DNA of 35,267 bases from positions 1 through 35,267 of the forward strand of contig DWVT01000135.1 of assembly GCA_019120075.1 (NCBI GenBank), written 5' to 3'. Made by a program: the position numbers and the translations under genes. How positions within the stretch are numbered: the first letter of the stretch is position 1; each line of letters begins with the position of its first letter. The stretch comes from Candidatus Mediterraneibacter excrementigallinarum. Lineage in GTDB: Bacteria > Bacillota > Clostridia > Lachnospirales > Lachnospiraceae. Below the pieces are notes generated by a model, which worked only from the letters and a program-made list of their open reading frames with translations, did not search any database and was not told the origin of the DNA. Positions 1 through 8,463 of this stretch are shown here, one piece after another.

Positions 1-130
1 CCCCTCAAGATGAGATATCCCATAACGTCAAGTTAGTAAGACCCCTTGAAGACGACGAGGTAGATAGGGCAGAGGTGGAAGTGCGGTAACGCATGGAGCT
101 GACTGTTACTAATAGGTCGAGGGCATAACC
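1..130 (+). rRNA. 23S ribosomal RNA, 3' end (partial)
   Basis: The first 130 bases match the conserved 3' terminal domain of bacterial 23S rRNA. They include the helix ending in GGTAACGCATGGAGCTGACT and the closing TACTAATAGGTCGAGGGC. The 5' part lies outside the window. No 5S rRNA-like sequence follows before the terminator at 219-252, so this operon either ends at 23S or carries its 5S elsewhere. Confidence 0.95.
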
Positions 131-218
131 AAAGCGGAATAGGTGAAGATGGATGAAAGAATTGATTCTTTGTATGTGGTTTTGAAGGTACATGAATATT
201 TACATATGGAATGAGAGG

Positions 219-252
219 ACACCTGAGAGAGTAATCTTTCAGGTGTTTTTTT
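219..252 (+). terminator. rho-independent terminator of the rRNA operon
   Basis: ACACCTGA (219-226) pairs with TCAGGTGT (239-246). GAGA/TCTT extends the stem to 12 bp closed by a GTAA tetraloop, followed by a run of T. It sits about 90 bases after the 23S end and ends the rRNA transcript. Confidence 0.9.
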
Positions 253-271
253 GACAGGAAACTTTGTTCCA

Positions 272-300
272 TTGACAATCCATGTCCGGGGGGATACGAT
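272..300 (+). promoter_or_regulatory. sigma-A-type promoter for the lyxose isomerase fusion gene
   Basis: TTGACA (272-277) and TACGAT (295-300) are separated by 17 bases. The predicted start is near 307. An AAGGAGG ribosome-binding site at 322-328 precedes the ATG at 336. Confidence 0.75.
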
Positions 301-335
301 AAAAGAAATTGTGAAACAGCGAAGGAGGCTCAAAT

Positions 336-1622
336 ATGAAGCGTTCAGACATCAACCGGTGTATCAGGGACATGGAAAAACTTATCAGGGAGAACGGCTT
401 CCATCTTCCCCCGTTCTGTAACTGGACGCCGGAGGAGTGGGAGTCAAAAGGACATGAGTATGACGAGATCCGCGACAATATGCTTGGCTGGGATATCACG
501 GATTATGGTCTGGGAGACTGGAACAAGGTCGGTTTTGCCCTGATCACTCTGCGGAACGGGAACCAGAAGGACCCGAAGTACAAGAAGGTCTATGCTGAGA
601 AACTTCTTATGTTAAAGGAAGGCCAGCATTCGCCCATGCATTTCCACTGGACGAAATCAGAGGACATTATCAACCGGGGCGGCGGAACATTGATCATCCA
701 TATCTACAATGCTGATGAGAATGAGGAACTGGCTGATACGGATGTGTGCGTGAATTCGGATGGCCGCTCCTACTATGTTCCTGCGGGAACCGGGGTGGAG
801 TTAAAGCCGGGAGAGAGCATTACGCTGTGGCCTTATCAGTATCATGATTTTGATGTAAAGCCGGGGACTGGAGATGTGCTGATCGGCGAAGTGTCCATGT
901 GCAATGACGACAATACGGATAACCGGTTCAATCCGCCGGTGGGCAGATTCCCTGAGATCGAGGAGGATGAGGAACCTTACAGGCTCCTGTGCAACGAATA
1001 TCCGAAGGCCCCGACAGTGTATGAAACCATAACTGGCGATGTCGGGCAGCCGTACTGTGTGAAGGAGGATGAAGCTCCTTATCGGGCAGAAAGAAGATAT
1101 ACGGTGGATGACTATCTGGAGATTCCGGAAGATACCAGAGCAGAACTTATGGACGGCGTTCTGTATGACATGGCATCTCCAGGTATTTCCCATCAGGACA
1201 TCTGTACCAGACTTACAGTCATATTCGGAAGCTATATTAATAGGAAGAAAGGAAAATGCAAAGTATTCGCGGGTCCGGTCGATGTTCAGCTTGACTGTGA
1301 TGACGACACAATGGTAGTACCGGATCTCACAGTGGTCTGCGATGAGAGTAAGATAAAGAAAGGAAGGATCATGGGCGCGCCTGATCTGGTGGCAGAAATT
1401 GTATCACCTTCTTCCAGGAGAAGGGACTATGTCATAAAGACGGAGAAATATTGCAGTGCAGGCGTCAGGGAATACTGGATCATAGACCCGGACAATGAAC
1501 GTGTACTCGTTTACTGTTTTGAAAAAGACGACGTCCCGGTCATGTACGTAAAGGGAGAAATCGTCCCGGCGGGAATTTTTGAGGGTGATCTGAAGATCAG
1601 AGTTTCTGAAATTTTTGGTTGA
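336..1622 (+). CDS. D-lyxose isomerase (cupin) fused to a Uma2-family endonuclease-like domain
   Basis: Residues 1-223 form a complete D-lyxose isomerase of the metal-dependent cupin type, which interconverts D-lyxose and D-xylulose (also mannose/fructose in some members). The metal ligands seen in the family are present: HFH (H102, H104), E109 and H170. Residues ~250-428 are a Uma2 (DUF820) domain, a PD-(D/E)XK-like fold of uncertain function. It carries VVPDLTVVC (D330), AEIVSPSSRRRDY (E354), K368 and GVREYWIIDP. Each half matches the length of its stand-alone family and the frame runs through without a stop, so this reads as a true fusion rather than a sequencing artefact. The linker (about 224-249) resembles the segment before Uma2 domains in two-domain relatives, which suggests the isomerase replaced an N-terminal part of a Uma2 gene. 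It is monocistronic, between a good promoter and the HPr-like gene. Whether the Uma2 half is active is unknown. Confidence 0.9.
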   Translation: MKRSDINRCIRDMEKLIRENGFHLPPFCNWTPEEWESKGHEYDEIRDNMLGWDITDYGLGDWNKVGFALITLRNGNQKDPKYKKVYAEKLLMLKEGQHSPMHFHWTKSEDIINRGGGTLIIHIYNADENEELADTDVCVNSDGRSYYVPAGTGVELKPGESITLWPYQYHDFDVKPGTGDVLIGEVSMCNDDNTDNRFNPPVGRFPEIEEDEEPYRLLCNEYPKAPTVYETITGDVGQPYCVKEDEAPYRAERRYTVDDYLEIPEDTRAELMDGVLYDMASPGISHQDICTRLTVIFGSYINRKKGKCKVFAGPVDVQLDCDDDTMVVPDLTVVCDESKIKKGRIMGAPDLVAEIVSPSSRRRDYVIKTEKYCSAGVREYWIIDPDNERVLVYCFEKDDVPVMYVKGEIVPAGIFEGDLKIRVSEIFG

Positions 1623-1659
1623 GTGCTCATGGAACTGTTACGGAAAATTTAGAAAAAAC

Positions 1660-1688
1660 TTGCGGTATCATTGAAGTTCTGTTATTAT
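1660..1688 (+). promoter_or_regulatory. promoter for the HPr-like gene leader
   Basis: TTGCGG (1660-1665), a 17-base spacer and TATTAT (1683-1688) form a plausible sigma-A promoter. Transcription would begin near 1695, about 200 bases before the ATG at 1894, and pass through the hairpin at 1731-1785. Confidence 0.5.
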
Positions 1689-1730
1689 AAATACATATTA
1701 AAAAGCGGTCTGCGAAAGCAGATGTTAAAA

Positions 1731-1785
1731 AGAGACAATAAACAGGGAGTCCAAAGCAGGACGACGTGGTTATTGTCTCTTTTTG
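1731..1785 (+). terminator. hairpin with T-run in the leader of the HPr-like gene (terminator or attenuator)
   Basis: AGAGACAATAA (1731-1741) is perfectly complementary to TTATTGTCTCT (1770-1780), with a ~28-base loop and then TTTTT. It lies after the previous gene but also after a plausible promoter (1660-1688), so it may end the upstream transcript, act as a leader attenuator, or end a ~90-nt RNA. Confidence 0.7.
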
Positions 1786-1893
1786 TAATGGAGACGAGCC
1801 AATGTCCGGACTTGTTTGGGACCTTGGCGGCCGCTCACAATCCCGGAATGTTCCTTTTGGCACTTCCGGAGATGCTGTCAGGAGGTAAAGCGT

Positions 1894-2121
1894 ATGAGAA
1901 AATCAATGAGTATTCAATTCAGAGACTATGATATGATAGAGAGATTTTCAAAGGATATTGCAAATATGAAAGGTGAATTCGACCTTGTTTCCGGCAGAAA
2001 AGTTGTTGATGCAAAATCTTTTCTGGGAATCTTCAGTCTGGATCTGTCGGCGCCTCTTACGCTGAATGCAGTAACAGATGACGATCAGGCATTTACAGTA
2101 TTCCAGAGATATGCAGTATAG
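1894..2121 (+). CDS. HPr-like protein lacking the phosphorylatable histidine
   Basis: This 75-residue protein resembles PTS phosphocarrier HPr in its second half. The run FDLVSGRKVVDAKSFLGIFS matches the HPr segment around the regulatory serine, where family members read DAKSIMG. The N-terminal histidine motif (G-x-HARPA) is absent, so it cannot act as a classical phosphocarrier. Similar short His-less HPr relatives are common in Lachnospiraceae; their role is not established. I chose the ATG at 1894 because an AGGAGGT site (1880-1886) sits at ideal distance and the upstream extension is not HPr-like. The gene stands alone, with its own leader and a long hairpin upstream. Confidence 0.8.
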   Translation: MRKSMSIQFRDYDMIERFSKDIANMKGEFDLVSGRKVVDAKSFLGIFSLDLSAPLTLNAVTDDDQAFTVFQRYAV

Positions 2122-2185
2122 CATCGGTTACAGTTCATGCATGAACATTCCGCTGAAATATTTTAGAGCGTGATCTGTTTTGGGC

Positions 2186-2215
2186 TTGACAAACCTCCTC
2201 CTCAAGAGGTAACAT
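2186..2215 (+). promoter_or_regulatory. promoter for the branched-chain amino acid binding protein
   Basis: TTGACA (2186-2191), an 18-base spacer and TAACAT (2210-2215) lie upstream of the ATG at 2250. The spacer contains the inverted repeat ACCTCCT...AGAGGT, which could also sequester the ribosome-binding region in transcripts coming from upstream. Confidence 0.5.
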
Positions 2216-2249
2216 ATGGGTTGACACTTAGTTTTAAGGAGGAGATATT

Positions 2250-3425
2250 ATGAAAATGTGGAAAAAGGCAGCGAGCCTGGCACTGGCTTCAGCGCTCGTA
2301 GTTTCACTGGCTGCCTGCGGAAGTGGAAGCGGAAGCAGCAGTGATTCCGGAGATTCCGATGCAACCGCATTCAAGATCGGCGGTATCGGACCTACAACAG
2401 GTGACAATGCAATTTACGGAACAGCCGTTAAAAACGGTATCCAGCTGGCAGTTGACGAGATCAACGCAGATGGAGGAATCAACGGCTATCAGATCGAGTA
2501 TCAGTTTGAGGATGACCAGAGTGATTCCGAAAAATCAGTCAATGCGTACAACACTCTGAAAGACTGGGGTATGCAGATGCTGGTGGGAACAGTTACATCT
2601 ACACCGTGTGTTGCTGTAGTAGAGGAAACTCATGCTGATAACATGTTCCAGTTTACACCGTCTGCAACAGCAGTAGACAGTATCCAGTATGACAACGCAT
2701 TCCGTATGTGTTTCTCAGATCCGAGCCAGGGTACTGTTTCAGCGGATTATATCGCAGACAACTCTCTTGCACAGAAGATCGCTGTTATCTATAACAGCTC
2801 TGACACATATTCAACAGGTATTTATCAGAACTTTGTGACAGAGGCTGAGGCAAGAGGTCTTGAGGTTGTAGCGGCAGAGGCATTTACAGCAGACAGCAAG
2901 ACAGATTTCTCTGTACAGATTCAGAAGGCAAAAGATTCAGGCGCAGAGCTTGTATTCCTTCCGATCTACTACCAGGAAGCTTCTCTGATCCTTGCGCAGG
3001 CTGACAGAGCAGGATTTGCTCCGAAGTGGTTTGGCGTAGACGGAATGGACGGTATCCTGAACGTAGAAGGATTCGACGGAAGCCTTGCAGAGGGCGTAAT
3101 GTTCCTGACACCGTTCACACCGAACGCAGAGGATGAAGCTACTCAGACATTCGTTGCAAATTATGAAAAAGAATTCGGCGATACACCGATCCAGTTCGCT
3201 GCAGATGCTTATGACTGTATGTATACGATCAAGGCTGCGGTAGAGCAGGCTGACATCACACCGGATATGAGCATCTCTGATATCTGTGACGCTATGAAGA
3301 CAGCGATGACAGAGATTACGATCGATGGACTTACAGGAAAACAGATCACATGGGGCGAAGACGGAGAGCCGTCAAAAGAGCCGACAGTCGTTGTGATCGA
3401 GAATGGAGAGTACTCTGTTCTGTAA
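2250..3425 (+). CDS. livJ: ABC transporter substrate-binding lipoprotein, branched-chain amino acid type
   Basis: This is a 391-residue type I periplasmic binding protein. The N-terminus is a lipoprotein signal peptide with the lipobox SLAAC (Cys23), followed by a Ser/Gly/Asp-rich tether. The mature part has the Leu/Ile/Val-binding fold signatures FKIGGIGPTTGDNAIYGTAV and AVDEINADGGINGY. It would capture branched-chain amino acids, or related small solutes, outside the membrane. A GGAGG site precedes the ATG and a strong terminator follows, so it is transcribed alone. The matching permeases and ATPases (livHMGF) are 15.7 kb downstream and lack an adjacent binding protein, so this lipoprotein is the obvious partner. 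Ligand specificity cannot be settled from sequence. Confidence 0.9.
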   Translation: MKMWKKAASLALASALVVSLAACGSGSGSSSDSGDSDATAFKIGGIGPTTGDNAIYGTAVKNGIQLAVDEINADGGINGYQIEYQFEDDQSDSEKSVNAYNTLKDWGMQMLVGTVTSTPCVAVVEETHADNMFQFTPSATAVDSIQYDNAFRMCFSDPSQGTVSADYIADNSLAQKIAVIYNSSDTYSTGIYQNFVTEAEARGLEVVAAEAFTADSKTDFSVQIQKAKDSGAELVFLPIYYQEASLILAQADRAGFAPKWFGVDGMDGILNVEGFDGSLAEGVMFLTPFTPNAEDEATQTFVANYEKEFGDTPIQFAADAYDCMYTIKAAVEQADITPDMSISDICDAMKTAMTEITIDGLTGKQITWGEDGEPSKEPTVVVIENGEYSVL

Positions 3426-3461
3426 TTCCGGCTGAATGAAAGAATTAGAAAAGTAATGAAC

Positions 3462-3497
3462 AAAAAGGGGTACTGTTTTAAACGGTGTCCCTTTTTC
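3462..3497 (+). terminator. terminator after livJ
   Basis: AAAAAGGGGTACTGTTT pairs with AAACGGTGTCCCTTTTT in a long stem with several G-U pairs and a 1-3 base loop. The T-run lies in the descending arm. Confidence 0.9.
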
Positions 3498-3537
3498 TCA
3501 CCCATTTTTCGGGTGGCAGTGAGGATGGTGAAAACAG

Positions 3538-4227
3538 ATGAAGCACATTTTCTTTGTAGAAGACGATCTGAGTCTGATCAATGGCCTGTCTTTTGCGATC
3601 AGGAAACAGGGATATGAACTGACGACCGCCAGGACCAGAGAGGAGGCAGAGAGGCTCTGGGCGAAGGGCGGCTACGATCTGGTGATCCTGGACGTCACTC
3701 TTCCGGACGGCTCCGGTTTTGACCTGTGCAGGAAAATCCGTGAGTCCTCCAAAGTACCGATCATGTTTCTCACAGCTGCAGACGAGGAAACAGATATTAT
3801 CATGGGGCTTGATATCGGAGGCGATGACTATATGACCAAACCGTTCAAGCTGGCCGTGTTCCTCTCAAGGATCAATGCGCTGCTGCGCCGCAGCGATAAT
3901 TTTGAGCAGACAGTCGATACGGAGTTGGATTCAAACGGCATACGGGTTCAGCTTCTCAGACAGGAAGTTACCAAAAACGGAGAGACGGTCGACCTGACGG
4001 CCAGCGAATATAAGCTGCTGTGCCTGTTCATGGAAAATGCCGATATTGTCCTTTCCCCGGAGAAGATCTTAAGCAGGCTGTGGGACTGTGATGAGAAGTA
4101 TATTGACAACAATACGCTGACGGTGTATATTCGCCGGCTGCGGACAAAAATCGAAGATGATCCTGCTGATCCGAAGAAGATCGTTACTGTACGGCGCATG
4201 GGATATAAGTGGAACACGACAGAGTGA
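3538..4227 (+). CDS. OmpR/PhoB-family response regulator
   Basis: This is a 229-residue two-domain response regulator. The receiver domain has the acidic pocket D9/D10, phosphorylation site D52 (LVILDVTLPDG), T79 and K101 (KPF). A winged-helix DNA-binding domain follows from about residue 130, with LTASEYKLLCLFMEN and VYIRRLRTKIEDDP. It overlaps no gene but is only 8 bases from the kinase at 4236 and is followed by an ABC exporter pair. This is the arrangement of peptide- and antibiotic-sensing Bce/Vnc-type modules, so the exporter genes are its likely target. The ATG at 3538 is preceded by a moderate GAGGATGG site. Confidence 0.93.
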   Translation: MKHIFFVEDDLSLINGLSFAIRKQGYELTTARTREEAERLWAKGGYDLVILDVTLPDGSGFDLCRKIRESSKVPIMFLTAADEETDIIMGLDIGGDDYMTKPFKLAVFLSRINALLRRSDNFEQTVDTELDSNGIRVQLLRQEVTKNGETVDLTASEYKLLCLFMENADIVLSPEKILSRLWDCDEKYIDNNTLTVYIRRLRTKIEDDPADPKKIVTVRRMGYKWNTTE

Positions 4228-4235
4228 GGTATGTT

Positions 4236-5273
4236 ATGAGAATACTGGTAAACCGAAAGATCAAACGTCTTTTTCTGTGCGTACTGCTTGCTGTGACAGT
4301 CTTCATTGCAGTTTCCGCCTTCTTTCTCCTCCTGAAAACGGAATATGCGATCTTCTGTGTGACAGCGGCTGCCGTGCTGCTGGCGTGCTCCCTTTTTGCG
4401 TTGATGTACAGATATTTCAGGGATCAGAGCAGGATCATGAACGATGCCATTGATCAGATCCGTGAATATATTGACGGGAATCGGAACGCCCGTATCGAAT
4501 GCGATGATGAAGGGGACCTGTACCGGCTTTTTCATGAGGTCAATACTCTTGTAACGATTTTAAACGCCCATGCCGAAAATGAAGAACGTGCCAAAACCTT
4601 TATGAAGGATACGATCTCAGATATCTCTCATCAGCTCAGGACGCCTCTGGCGGCTCTCAATATCTATAACGGACTTTTACAGGAGGAAGTGGACGGACAC
4701 CCTGAACTGAGGGAGTTTACTTCACTCTCTGAGCAGGAACTGGACCGGATCGAAACTCTGGTACAGAATCTTCTGAAGATCACAAGGCTGGATGCGGGAA
4801 CCATCGTATTTGAAAAGTCACCGGAAAATGTTTCTGATATGATGAGTTACATCAAACGGCATTTTGCCTGCCGGGCGGAGCAGGAAGGAAAATCCCTTAT
4901 CCTTTCAGGAGATGAGGAGGTTGAGCTGTTCTGTGACAGGAGCTGGCTGACAGAGGCGATCAGCAATATTGTAAAAAATGCGCTTGATCATACAGCGGCG
5001 GGGGCAGAGATCCGCATTACATGGCGGGCTTTTGCCTCCGTTGTACAGATCATTGTGAGCGATGACGGCAGCGGAATCCATCCGGAGGACCTTCCCCACA
5101 TTTTCAAACGGTTTTACCGCAGCAGATTCTCAAAAGATAAACAGGGAATCGGCCTGGGGCTGCCTCTGGCAAAGGCGATCATAGAGGAACACAATGGAAC
5201 GGTCGAGGTGAACAGTACATTGGGAGTCGGGACGACCTTTACTGTCAATTTCCTGATTCCTACAAAATTGTAG
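4236..5273 (+). CDS. sensor histidine kinase
   Basis: This is a 345-residue membrane kinase. Two N-terminal membrane helices (about 11-33 and 37-57) are joined by only a few outside residues, the layout of intramembrane-sensing kinases. A coiled linker leads to the H-box ISDISHQLRTPLAA (H132), then the N-box EAISNIVKNALDH and G-boxes DDGSGIHPEDL and GIGLGLPLAKAIIEEH. I chose the ATG at 4236, eight bases after the regulator's stop with a GAGTGAGG site, over an upstream in-frame GTG inside the regulator gene. It should phosphorylate the adjacent regulator, probably in response to a compound handled by the downstream exporter. Confidence 0.92.
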   Translation: MRILVNRKIKRLFLCVLLAVTVFIAVSAFFLLLKTEYAIFCVTAAAVLLACSLFALMYRYFRDQSRIMNDAIDQIREYIDGNRNARIECDDEGDLYRLFHEVNTLVTILNAHAENEERAKTFMKDTISDISHQLRTPLAALNIYNGLLQEEVDGHPELREFTSLSEQELDRIETLVQNLLKITRLDAGTIVFEKSPENVSDMMSYIKRHFACRAEQEGKSLILSGDEEVELFCDRSWLTEAISNIVKNALDHTAAGAEIRITWRAFASVVQIIVSDDGSGIHPEDLPHIFKRFYRSRFSKDKQGIGLGLPLAKAIIEEHNGTVEVNSTLGVGTTFTVNFLIPTKL

Positions 5274-5275
5274 GA
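5258..5275. promoter_or_regulatory. perfect palindrome upstream of the exporter genes (candidate operator)
   Basis: TCCTACAA-AA-TTGTAGGA is a perfect 8-bp inverted repeat spanning the kinase stop codon. It lies about 70 bases before the ABC ATPase start. A TTGACG at 5298-5303 downstream could be a -35 element. A binding site for the adjacent response regulator is the natural reading but is inferred. Confidence 0.45.
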
Positions 5276-5346
5276 TTTCTGTCATAATACAGTAGGGTTG
5301 ACGTGTTACTCTTTCTATACAAAAACAGAAAGAGGTGTTATACGAA

Positions 5347-6030
5347 ATGGAATTGCTGGAAGTTAAGAATATTTCCAAAACATACGGAACCGGGGATGCC
5401 GCGGTACATGCTCTGAAGCAGGCCACATTTTCGGTCCCAAAAGGCGAGTTTGTCGCGATCGTCGGTGAGTCCGGATCCGGAAAAAGTACGCTGCTGAATA
5501 TGATCGGCGCACTGGATACTCCCACTTCGGGAAAGGTGTTCATCGACGGCAGAGATATTTTCGGGATGAAGGAGAGAAACCTGACGATCTTCCGCCGGCG
5601 GAACATCGGATTTATCTTTCAGAGCTTCAATCTGATCCCGGAACTGACGGTGGAGCAGAATATCATTTTCCCGGTCCTTCTGGATTATCAGAAGCCGAAT
5701 AAAAAATATCTGGAGGAACTGCTGAGCGTGCTGGGGCTGAAAGAGCGCCGCAGCCATCTGCCCGGGCAGCTCTCAGGAGGCCAGCAGCAGCGTGTGGCAA
5801 TAGGAAGGGCACTGATCACCCGTCCTGCCCTGATCCTGGCCGACGAGCCCACAGGAAACCTGGACAGCCAGAATACAAGCGAGGTGATCGCCCTGTTGAA
5901 AGAAGCCTCCCGTCTGTATGAGCAGACGATTGTGATGATCACGCACAGCCAGGGCATTGCCCAGACCGCAGACCGCATCCTGGAAGTGTCAGACGGTGTG
6001 GTGACTGATTTCGGGAGGTGCCGGGAATGA
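5347..6030 (+). CDS. ABC transporter ATP-binding protein (MacB/LolD/BceA type)
   Basis: This 227-residue ATPase has all core motifs: Walker A GESGSGKST (40-48), Q-loop region FIFQSFNLIPELT, signature LSGGQQQRVAIGRAL, Walker B ALILADEPTGNLD and the H-loop MITHS. The short form with the GNLDS motif is typical of ATPases paired with FtsX-like permeases, which use mechanotransmission for lipoprotein or peptide export or resistance. The ATG at 5347 has AGAGG upstream; a GTG at 5335 overlaps that site and is less likely. Its stop overlaps the permease start (ATGA at 6027-6030), so the two are translationally coupled. Confidence 0.93.
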   Translation: MELLEVKNISKTYGTGDAAVHALKQATFSVPKGEFVAIVGESGSGKSTLLNMIGALDTPTSGKVFIDGRDIFGMKERNLTIFRRRNIGFIFQSFNLIPELTVEQNIIFPVLLDYQKPNKKYLEELLSVLGLKERRSHLPGQLSGGQQQRVAIGRALITRPALILADEPTGNLDSQNTSEVIALLKEASRLYEQTIVMITHSQGIAQTADRILEVSDGVVTDFGRCRE

Positions 6031-8378
6031 GAAGTTATCTGAGTCTGATCCCGATCTCGGCAAAGGTGCGGAAACGCCAGAATCGGATGATGATCCTCTG
6101 TATTATGATATCTGTTCTGCTCGTGACAACAATCTTCAGCGCGGCGGACATGACGATCCGGGGAGAGAGAACCGCAATGATGGAGAAGCACGGGAACTGG
6201 CATATCCGGATAGAGAACCTTTCAGAAAAAGCTGCCGGGGAGATCAGCAGCCGCCCGGACGTCACGGCATCCGGCTGGTTATCCGTATTTAATTTTGATG
6301 CGGACCAGCCCTGGTACATTGGCGACAGAAAAGCCACTCTGTACGGCACAGACGAAACCTATCTGTCTCACCTTGCAGACGGTATAGAAGAAGGAACCTT
6401 TCCACAAAATGACAGAGAAGTGGTGCTCAGTTCCAACGCGAAGCTTGCTCTGGATGTGCAGACCGGAGATCCTGTGACAGTCCGGACACCGGCAGGCGAC
6501 GTCGAACTGACGGTATCCGGCTTCGGATCAGATGATCAGGAGTATTATGAGGGGCAGACATACCTGGTCGCCGTCTATATGACAGAAACAGCCTTTGCAT
6601 CGCTGATGGATGAAAACGGCGTCTCAGACCCCGTCCCGGTCTGCTATGTGCAGTTCCGGAGCGCGGCGAAAGCATCGGATGCGATCACGGAAATCCGGGA
6701 GCAGTATGATCTGCCGCAAGAAAGTATCAGTGAAAATACGGCCGTTATGGGGCTTGCCGGTCAGAGCAGCAGTGAGTCCGTGAAAAATTTCTATGGGATC
6801 GCGGCGGTCCTGTTTGTCCTGGTGCTGCTGGCCGGAGTGCTGATGATCTCCGGAGGAATGAACAGCAATGTTGCCCAGCGTACAAAGTTCTTTGGCATGA
6901 TGCGCTGTATCGGCGCCAGCCGGCAGCAGGTGATCCGTTTCGTAAGGCTGGAGGCGCTGAACTGGTGCAAAACAGCGATCCCGGTCGGCCTGATCGCAGG
7001 TACGGTCATCACCTGGGCGGTCTGCGCGCTGCTGCGTTACGGCATCGGCGGTGAATTTGCGTCTACTCCTGTATTCGCTATCAGCCCGATCGGTCTGGTA
7101 AGCGGTGCGGTGGTCGGACTTATGACGGTTCTGCTGGCGGCCCAGGCTCCGGCAAAACGTGCGGCAAAGGTGTCTCCGATGGCAGCGGTTTCCGGAAACA
7201 GCGGGACGGTCCCGAAAGTGAATCATACGTCAAAGATGCTGTTTGGGAAAGTTGACTGGACATTGGGATTGCATCATGCAACAGCCTCCAAAAAGAACTG
7301 GTTTCTGATGACAGCCAGCTTTTCCCTGAGTATCATCCTGTTTCTCTGTTTTTCAGTGGGACTTGATTTTGCCCATGAACTGATCCCCTCCCTGCGCTCC
7401 TGGCAGCCGGATATCACACTGAACGGATATGCCAATGCGCTTGTGCTGGAACAGGATCTTCTGGATGAGATCCGGCAGGTTCCGCATGTGGAGACAGCCT
7501 ACGGCACCGCATACATGGAAAATGTCCCGGCGGCTTCCCTCGATATGAAATCCGATGCAGGAGAGGAGATCGACCATGTCAATCTGACGTCTTACACAGA
7601 TTATCTGCTGGATTGCGCGGAAGACAGCATTGTGGAGGGGAATCTGTCGGATGTTTATGGAAATACAGGGAGCGTCATGACGATCAGCAATAAAGACAAC
7701 CCTTTACAGGTTGGGGACAGGATCCGGATCGGAGGAAAGGAAGTGAGGATTACCTGTGCGGTTTCTTCCGGTGTGTTCCCCAGTGAATACAGTGTGATCT
7801 GTTCCGAAGAAACATTTGAATGGCTTACAGGCGAAACAGCTTACAGTCTGATCGGGATTAAATTAGACAGTGGTGCAACGGATGAAACGATCCGTCAGAT
7901 CAATGATATGGCAGGCAGTGACATCATCTTCTCTGATCTGCGCAAGGGGAATCAGGAGGACAAGGCAACTTATTTTGCCGCCCAGTTTGTTCTGTACAGT
8001 TTTCTGGCGATCATCGCCATGATCACGCTGTTTAACATGATCAACAGCATTTCAATGAGCGTGACGGCACGGATCCGGCAGTATGGAGCCATGCGGGCAG
8101 TAGGCATGGACGGCGGACAGCTCACGGGCATGGTCATTGCAGAAGCCCTCACTTATGCCGCTTCCGGTCTTGTGGTGGGATGCGCGGCAGGTCTGGCGTT
8201 GAGCCGATACCTGCACATCATGCTGATCACGAAGTATTTCGGTACAGAGTGGAGCCTGCCCGTACCGCTGCTCTGCATTATCGCCGCATTCAACCTTTTC
8301 ACCGCGCTCCTGGCAGCCCGGGCCCCATCCAGACGGATACGCAGTATGGCGATCACAGAAACCATCAACGAATTATAA
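6027..8378 (+). CDS. FtsX-like ABC transporter permease with two FtsX domains
   Basis: This 783-residue membrane protein has one helix near residues 18-40, then a large extracytoplasmic domain. Three helices follow with the FtsX core (GIAAVLFVLVLLAGVLMISG; MRCIGASRQQVIRFV), and the same pattern repeats in the C-terminal half (FLAIIAMITLFNMINSISM; MRAVGMDGGQLTGMV). Duplicated FtsX cores are usual in Gram-positive exporters of antimicrobial peptides or cell-surface lipoproteins. With the ATPase and the upstream two-component system it forms a probable sensing and resistance module. The start is set by the ATGA overlap with the ATPase and the GGGAGG site at about 6014. A GTG at 6018 sits on that site and is rejected. 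Confidence 0.92.
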   Translation: MRSYLSLIPISAKVRKRQNRMMILCIMISVLLVTTIFSAADMTIRGERTAMMEKHGNWHIRIENLSEKAAGEISSRPDVTASGWLSVFNFDADQPWYIGDRKATLYGTDETYLSHLADGIEEGTFPQNDREVVLSSNAKLALDVQTGDPVTVRTPAGDVELTVSGFGSDDQEYYEGQTYLVAVYMTETAFASLMDENGVSDPVPVCYVQFRSAAKASDAITEIREQYDLPQESISENTAVMGLAGQSSSESVKNFYGIAAVLFVLVLLAGVLMISGGMNSNVAQRTKFFGMMRCIGASRQQVIRFVRLEALNWCKTAIPVGLIAGTVITWAVCALLRYGIGGEFASTPVFAISPIGLVSGAVVGLMTVLLAAQAPAKRAAKVSPMAAVSGNSGTVPKVNHTSKMLFGKVDWTLGLHHATASKKNWFLMTASFSLSIILFLCFSVGLDFAHELIPSLRSWQPDITLNGYANALVLEQDLLDEIRQVPHVETAYGTAYMENVPAASLDMKSDAGEEIDHVNLTSYTDYLLDCAEDSIVEGNLSDVYGNTGSVMTISNKDNPLQVGDRIRIGGKEVRITCAVSSGVFPSEYSVICSEETFEWLTGETAYSLIGIKLDSGATDETIRQINDMAGSDIIFSDLRKGNQEDKATYFAAQFVLYSFLAIIAMITLFNMINSISMSVTARIRQYGAMRAVGMDGGQLTGMVIAEALTYAASGLVVGCAAGLALSRYLHIMLITKYFGTEWSLPVPLLCIIAAFNLFTALLAARAPSRRIRSMAITETINEL

Positions 8379-8463
8379 TACACAGCCCTGCAAAAATCCG
8401 TCCTCACAGACAGAAACCGGGAAGCCCTCACGCCCTTTTTGCTGTACAGCCCAAAACGGCTCC

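Noticed and set aside
2221-2226. A second TTGACA close to livJ
   Set aside because: A matching -10 would fall inside the ribosome-binding site and start codon.
6018-6026. Upstream GTG start for the FtsX-like permease
   Set aside because: It overlaps the GGGAGG site; the ATG at 6027 in the ATGA overlap is better placed.
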